This document shows positions 21,825-23,323 of a DNA stretch of 23,323 nucleotides, in pieces. Made by a program: the position numbers and the translations under genes. The stretch lies in NCBI GenBank assembly GCA_946480845.1, contig CAMLLJ010000015.1, positions 1 to 23,323 of the forward strand, written 5' to 3'. This DNA is from an uncultured Gemmatimonadota bacterium (GTDB taxonomy: Bacteria > Gemmatimonadota > Gemmatimonadetes > Gemmatimonadales > GWC2-71-9). Numbering within the stretch: the first letter of the stretch is position 1; every line of letters starts with the position of its first letter. The notes beneath the pieces were generated by a model, which was given only the letters and a program-made list of their open reading frames with translations, was not told the DNA's origin and made no database searches.

Positions 21825-22298
21825 ATGCGCTTGCCGATCTCGTTCGCCGCCGCCCTGTTCTCGGCCACCGCCCTGCTCGCCGCGCCGGCCCAGGCGCAGG
21901 ACGTCCAGTCCGCGCTCTGGGACGCCTCGGTATCCGGCGACACCGTCGCCATCGTCAAGGCGCTCGACGCGGGCGCAAAGGTGGACTCCCTCGACACGCG
22001 CCGCAGCATGAACGGGCGCCGGCCGCTCAACTGGGCGGCGTACTACAATCATGCCGCCGCCGTGCGAATCCTGCTCGACCGGGGCGCGCCGATCGAGGCC
22101 ACCAATCTCACCGGGTTCACCGCCCTGCACCACGCCGCCGAGGCGGGCTCGCTCGAAGCGGCCGAGGTGCTGATCGCGCGTGGCGCCAACCTGGGCACCA
22201 CCAATCGCCAGGGCATGACACCGATCGAGACCGCCCGGGAGCAGGGCCACCCCACGCTCGTCGCGGCGCTCGAGAAGGCGGCGGCCGCGAACAAGTAG
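21825..22298 (+). CDS. Exported ankyrin-repeat protein
   Basis: A 157-residue protein with a Sec signal peptide ([19 protein letters not shown] to AQAQ, about residue 25). About three to four ankyrin repeats follow: [39 protein letters not shown] (a full repeat), [20 protein letters not shown] and a C-terminal capping helix. A periplasmic ankyrin protein probably mediates a protein contact, partner unknown. The chosen ATG gives the signal peptide and has AGGA before it; the open frame to 21756 adds non-signal residues. Divergent from TerC. Confidence 0.88.
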   Translation: MRLPISFAAALFSATALLAAPAQAQDVQSALWDASVSGDTVAIVKALDAGAKVDSLDTRRSMNGRRPLNWAAYYNHAAAVRILLDRGAPIEATNLTGFTALHHAAEAGSLEAAEVLIARGANLGTTNRQGMTPIETAREQGHPTLVAALEKAAAANK

Positions 22299-22330
22299 TC
22301 CCGCCGTCCCGGGCGGCCGGCCTCCCGCTG

Positions 22331-22359
22331 TTGCGGAACCGGGGGGTGGTCGTTATCTT
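22331..22359 (+). promoter_or_regulatory. Possible sigma-70-type promoter upstream of the cold shock gene
   Basis: TTGCGG (22331-22336), a 17-base spacer and TATCTT (22354-22359) give a moderate -35/-10 match. A start near 22366 would put the terminator at 22408-22440 inside the resulting transcript. The consensus of this lineage is unknown to me, so this is tentative. Confidence 0.35.
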
Positions 22360-22365
22360 GTTGCT

Positions 22366-22440
22366 CGCGGTACACGCGCCTTGTGCGCGGCGATGTTCCA
22401 GGGAAATGGGGGCCTGGCGTAACGTGCCGGCCCCCTTTTT
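22366..22440 (+). ncRNA. Possible short RNA or attenuated cspA leader
   Basis: Between the promoter-like TTGCGG/TATCTT and a T-tailed hairpin lies a sequence of about 75 bases. It contains a 5-bp stem CGCGC/GCGCG (22375-22389, loop CTTGT) and ends in the hairpin 22408-22435 followed by five T. That layout is what a short terminated RNA, or an attenuator-controlled leader of the downstream cold shock gene, would show. No family match is claimed. Confidence 0.25.
22408..22440 (+). terminator. Rho-independent terminator upstream of cspA
   Basis: GGGGGCC (22408-22414) pairs with GGCCCCC (22429-22435). A further GGC/GCC pairing (22416-22418 with 22426-22428) continues the stem, leaving one bulged T and a seven-base loop. 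TTTTT follows directly (22436-22440). It ends either the ankyrin transcript or a short leader RNA. Confidence 0.75.
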
Positions 22441-22490
22441 GTTGACCGCGCGGAGAGTCGGCGAGTGCCGCCCTCCGGGAACGAAATGCA

Positions 22491-22510
22491 TCGTGAGGCA
22501 TCGCTCACGA
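22491..22510 (+). promoter_or_regulatory. Hairpin in the cold shock gene leader
   Basis: TCGTGAG (22491-22497) and CTCACGA (22504-22510) form a perfect 7-bp stem with a 6-base loop GCATCG. It has no T tail, so it is not a terminator. It may shape a temperature-sensitive leader as in E. coli cspA. It sits 64 bases before the ATG. Confidence 0.4.
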
Positions 22511-22573
22511 ACAACGCGTAGTCGGCTGGTACGGCATGTCCGGACTCCGATTACACACTCCAAGGAGTCAGGA

Positions 22574-22783
22574 ATGCGTACGACTGGTACCGTCAAGTGG
22601 TTCAATGATGCCAAGGGTTTTGGCTTCATCACCCCGGAAGACGGTCAGAAGGACTGCTTCGTTCATCACTCGGCCATCCAGGCGCAGGGCTTCAAGTCCC
22701 TCGCCGAAGGTGAGCGGGTGGAGTTCGACGTCGTGCAGGGCGCCAAGGGCCCGGCCGCTGAGAACGTGGTCAAGGTCGGGTAA
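22574..22783 (+). CDS. Cold shock domain protein (CspA family)
   Basis: A 69-residue single cold shock domain that binds single-stranded RNA/DNA and melts structures in mRNA. The RNP1-type motif KGFGFI (14-19) and RNP2-type CFVHHSAI (28-35) are intact, with [14 protein letters not shown] starting at residue 4. The length is normal. An AAGGAG site at 22562-22567 is well placed for the ATG at 22574. The leader is long, and a T-tailed hairpin occurs upstream, consistent with attenuation or temperature-responsive leaders. A strong UUCG hairpin follows 42 bases after the stop. Confidence 0.96.
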   Translation: MRTTGTVKWFNDAKGFGFITPEDGQKDCFVHHSAIQAQGFKSLAEGERVEFDVVQGAKGPAAENVVKVG

Positions 22784-22806
22784 CCTGCACGCACGCGGCT
22801 GATCCT

Positions 22807-23323
22807 TCAGTCACTGCGTGGCAAGGAAACGGCCGGTCTGCCTTCGGGCAGGCCGGCCGTTTCTGCTGTGCGCCCCGCCCGGACCGAGAGCGGCCAGTTG
22901 ACCCTGGAGCGGCGTCCGAGTGCTCCGGCGCGCTCGAGCGCCTCTCGCAGCGCGGGGACCGGGTTGCGGCCAGTCGCCTTCGCATATGCGGACGCTGCCG
23001 ACCAGGTGCCCAGGTAACCAGCAATCTCCTCGCCGGTCCACTCGGCGCGCATCTCGAAGGCCGGTGCCGCGACTTCGGTGAACGGGAACTCGATGGTCCG
23101 GTAGCCCGAGTCTACCAGCGCGCGCTCGGGGAACCAGTACGGATGCACCTCCGCCGCGAACTCCGCCACCGGCCGGGCCGCCGCGCCTTCGACGACCCGG
23201 AATGGCCCGTAGCACCATGCCGCCAGCACCCCGCCGGGCCGGAGGATGCGCGCCGCTTCCGCGAAGAAGCGCGGCAGGTCGAACCAGTGGAGCGCCTGGG
23301 CTACGGCGACGAGGTCGGCCGCT
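22807..23323 (-). CDS. Class I SAM-dependent methyltransferase, C-terminal part (5' end outside window)
   Basis: The frame is open to the right edge, so the N-terminus is missing; about 171 residues are visible. ADLVAVAQALHWFDLPRFFAEAARILRPGGVLAAWCYGP is the hallmark motif region of Methyltransf_11-type enzymes (after motif I), with the conserved LRPGG turn. The remaining part (EVAAPAFEMRAEWTGEEIAGYLGTWSAASAYAKATGRNP) matches the C-terminal domain of these small-molecule methyltransferases. The last residues are encoded inside the cold shock gene's terminator hairpin. The substrate is unknown. Confidence 0.88.
   Translation of the reverse strand, partial: AADLVAVAQALHWFDLPRFFAEAARILRPGGVLAAWCYGPFRVVEGAAARPVAEFAAEVHPYWFPERALVDSGYRTIEFPFTEVAAPAFEMRAEWTGEEIAGYLGTWSAASAYAKATGRNPVPALREALERAGALGRRSRVNWPLSVRAGRTAETAGLPEGRPAVSLPRSD
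22826..22863. terminator. cspA terminator, 17-bp stem with UUCG loop
   Basis: 22826-22842 pairs with 22847-22863 (16 Watson-Crick pairs and one G-T pair) around TTCG, the extra-stable cUUCGg loop (C22842, G22847). It follows the cold shock gene by 42 bases. No strong T tract follows. It lies inside the convergent methyltransferase coding sequence, since that gene's stop codon is at 22807. Confidence 0.85.

Noticed and set aside
22442..22470. TTGACC as a -35 box downstream of the cold shock leader terminator.
   Set aside because: No acceptable -10 box is found 16-18 bases downstream.
1..23323. Mobile elements, CRISPR arrays, tRNA or rRNA genes, toxin-antitoxin pairs.
   Set aside because: No transposase, integrase or Cas-like protein, no spaced direct-repeat array, no tRNA-like cloverleaf and no typical toxin pair was recognised. 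I had no tool to exclude short or degraded examples.

Overview
The window is about 23.3 kb of GC-rich chromosomal DNA from a bacterium. Its gene style is high GC, many GTG starts, genes joined by 4-base ATGA/GTGA overlaps, many short lipoproteins and secreted proteins, DinB-like and VOC proteins, and BNR/Ycf48-type beta-propellers. This suggests a soil-type Gemmatimonadota or a similar high-GC, Gram-negative-like lineage. That placement is an inference from style; no rRNA, tRNA or universal phylogenetic marker is present. I see no transposase, integrase, phage gene, CRISPR array or toxin-antitoxin pair, so this looks like ordinary chromosome with many small accessory and stress genes. Both edge genes are cut by the window.

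Layout. 1-3459: the end of a class V aminotransferase meets an SRPBCC protein tail to tail. A glycine-zipper lipoprotein with a good sigma-54-type promoter follows, then a strong hairpin, then a DUF411 lipoprotein coupled to a Ycf48-like propeller lipoprotein. 3550-5861 (minus strand): five genes (TspO, alkyltransferase-like protein, two DinB-fold proteins, MsrA), the first four overlapping by 4 bases, look like a damage and oxidative-stress operon. 5896-7937: a lipoprotein and dodecin on the plus strand, a GlsB/YeaQ membrane protein on the minus strand, and a secreted coiled-coil protein on the plus strand. 7944-10108 (minus): a 77-residue protein, a CPBP protease, DinB, VOC and a small membrane protein. 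10175-10432 (plus): a second GlsB/YeaQ protein ending in a 15-bp hairpin terminator.

10515-14632 (minus): an FG-GAP-like lipoprotein; a compact five-gene operon (secreted protein, PspC, VOC, 86-residue protein, LACTB-like serine hydrolase); then three tiny proteins, including a cysteine-rich metallothionein-like protein and one with a Gly/Ser/Met repeat tail. 14720-17734 (minus): envelope and exported proteins (histidine phosphatase lipoprotein, DUF-like membrane protein, NTF2-like exported protein, unknown 185-residue protein, Mpo1-like protein, repeat lipoprotein). 17818-21643 (minus): TerC, APC permease, DadA-type FAD oxidoreductase and a ferritin-like protein, possibly one transcript. 21825-23323: an exported ankyrin protein, a structured region with a promoter-like sequence and a terminator, a cold shock gene, and the end of a SAM methyltransferase whose coding sequence contains the cold shock gene's UUCG-loop terminator.

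How it fits together: the recurring theme is protection and envelope maintenance. Genes point to methionine repair (MsrA), alkylated-base recognition (ATL), iron (ferritin), flavin (dodecin), metals (DUF411, metallothionein-like, TerC), and cold or general stress (Csp, PspC, GlsB). I found no clearly novel multi-gene system. The best candidates for a second look are the TspO-ATL-DinB-DinB-MsrA operon, the 22.3-22.6 kb regulatory region before the cold shock gene, the terminator embedded in a gene, the sigma-54-like promoter, and the small-protein cluster at 13.9-14.6 kb.
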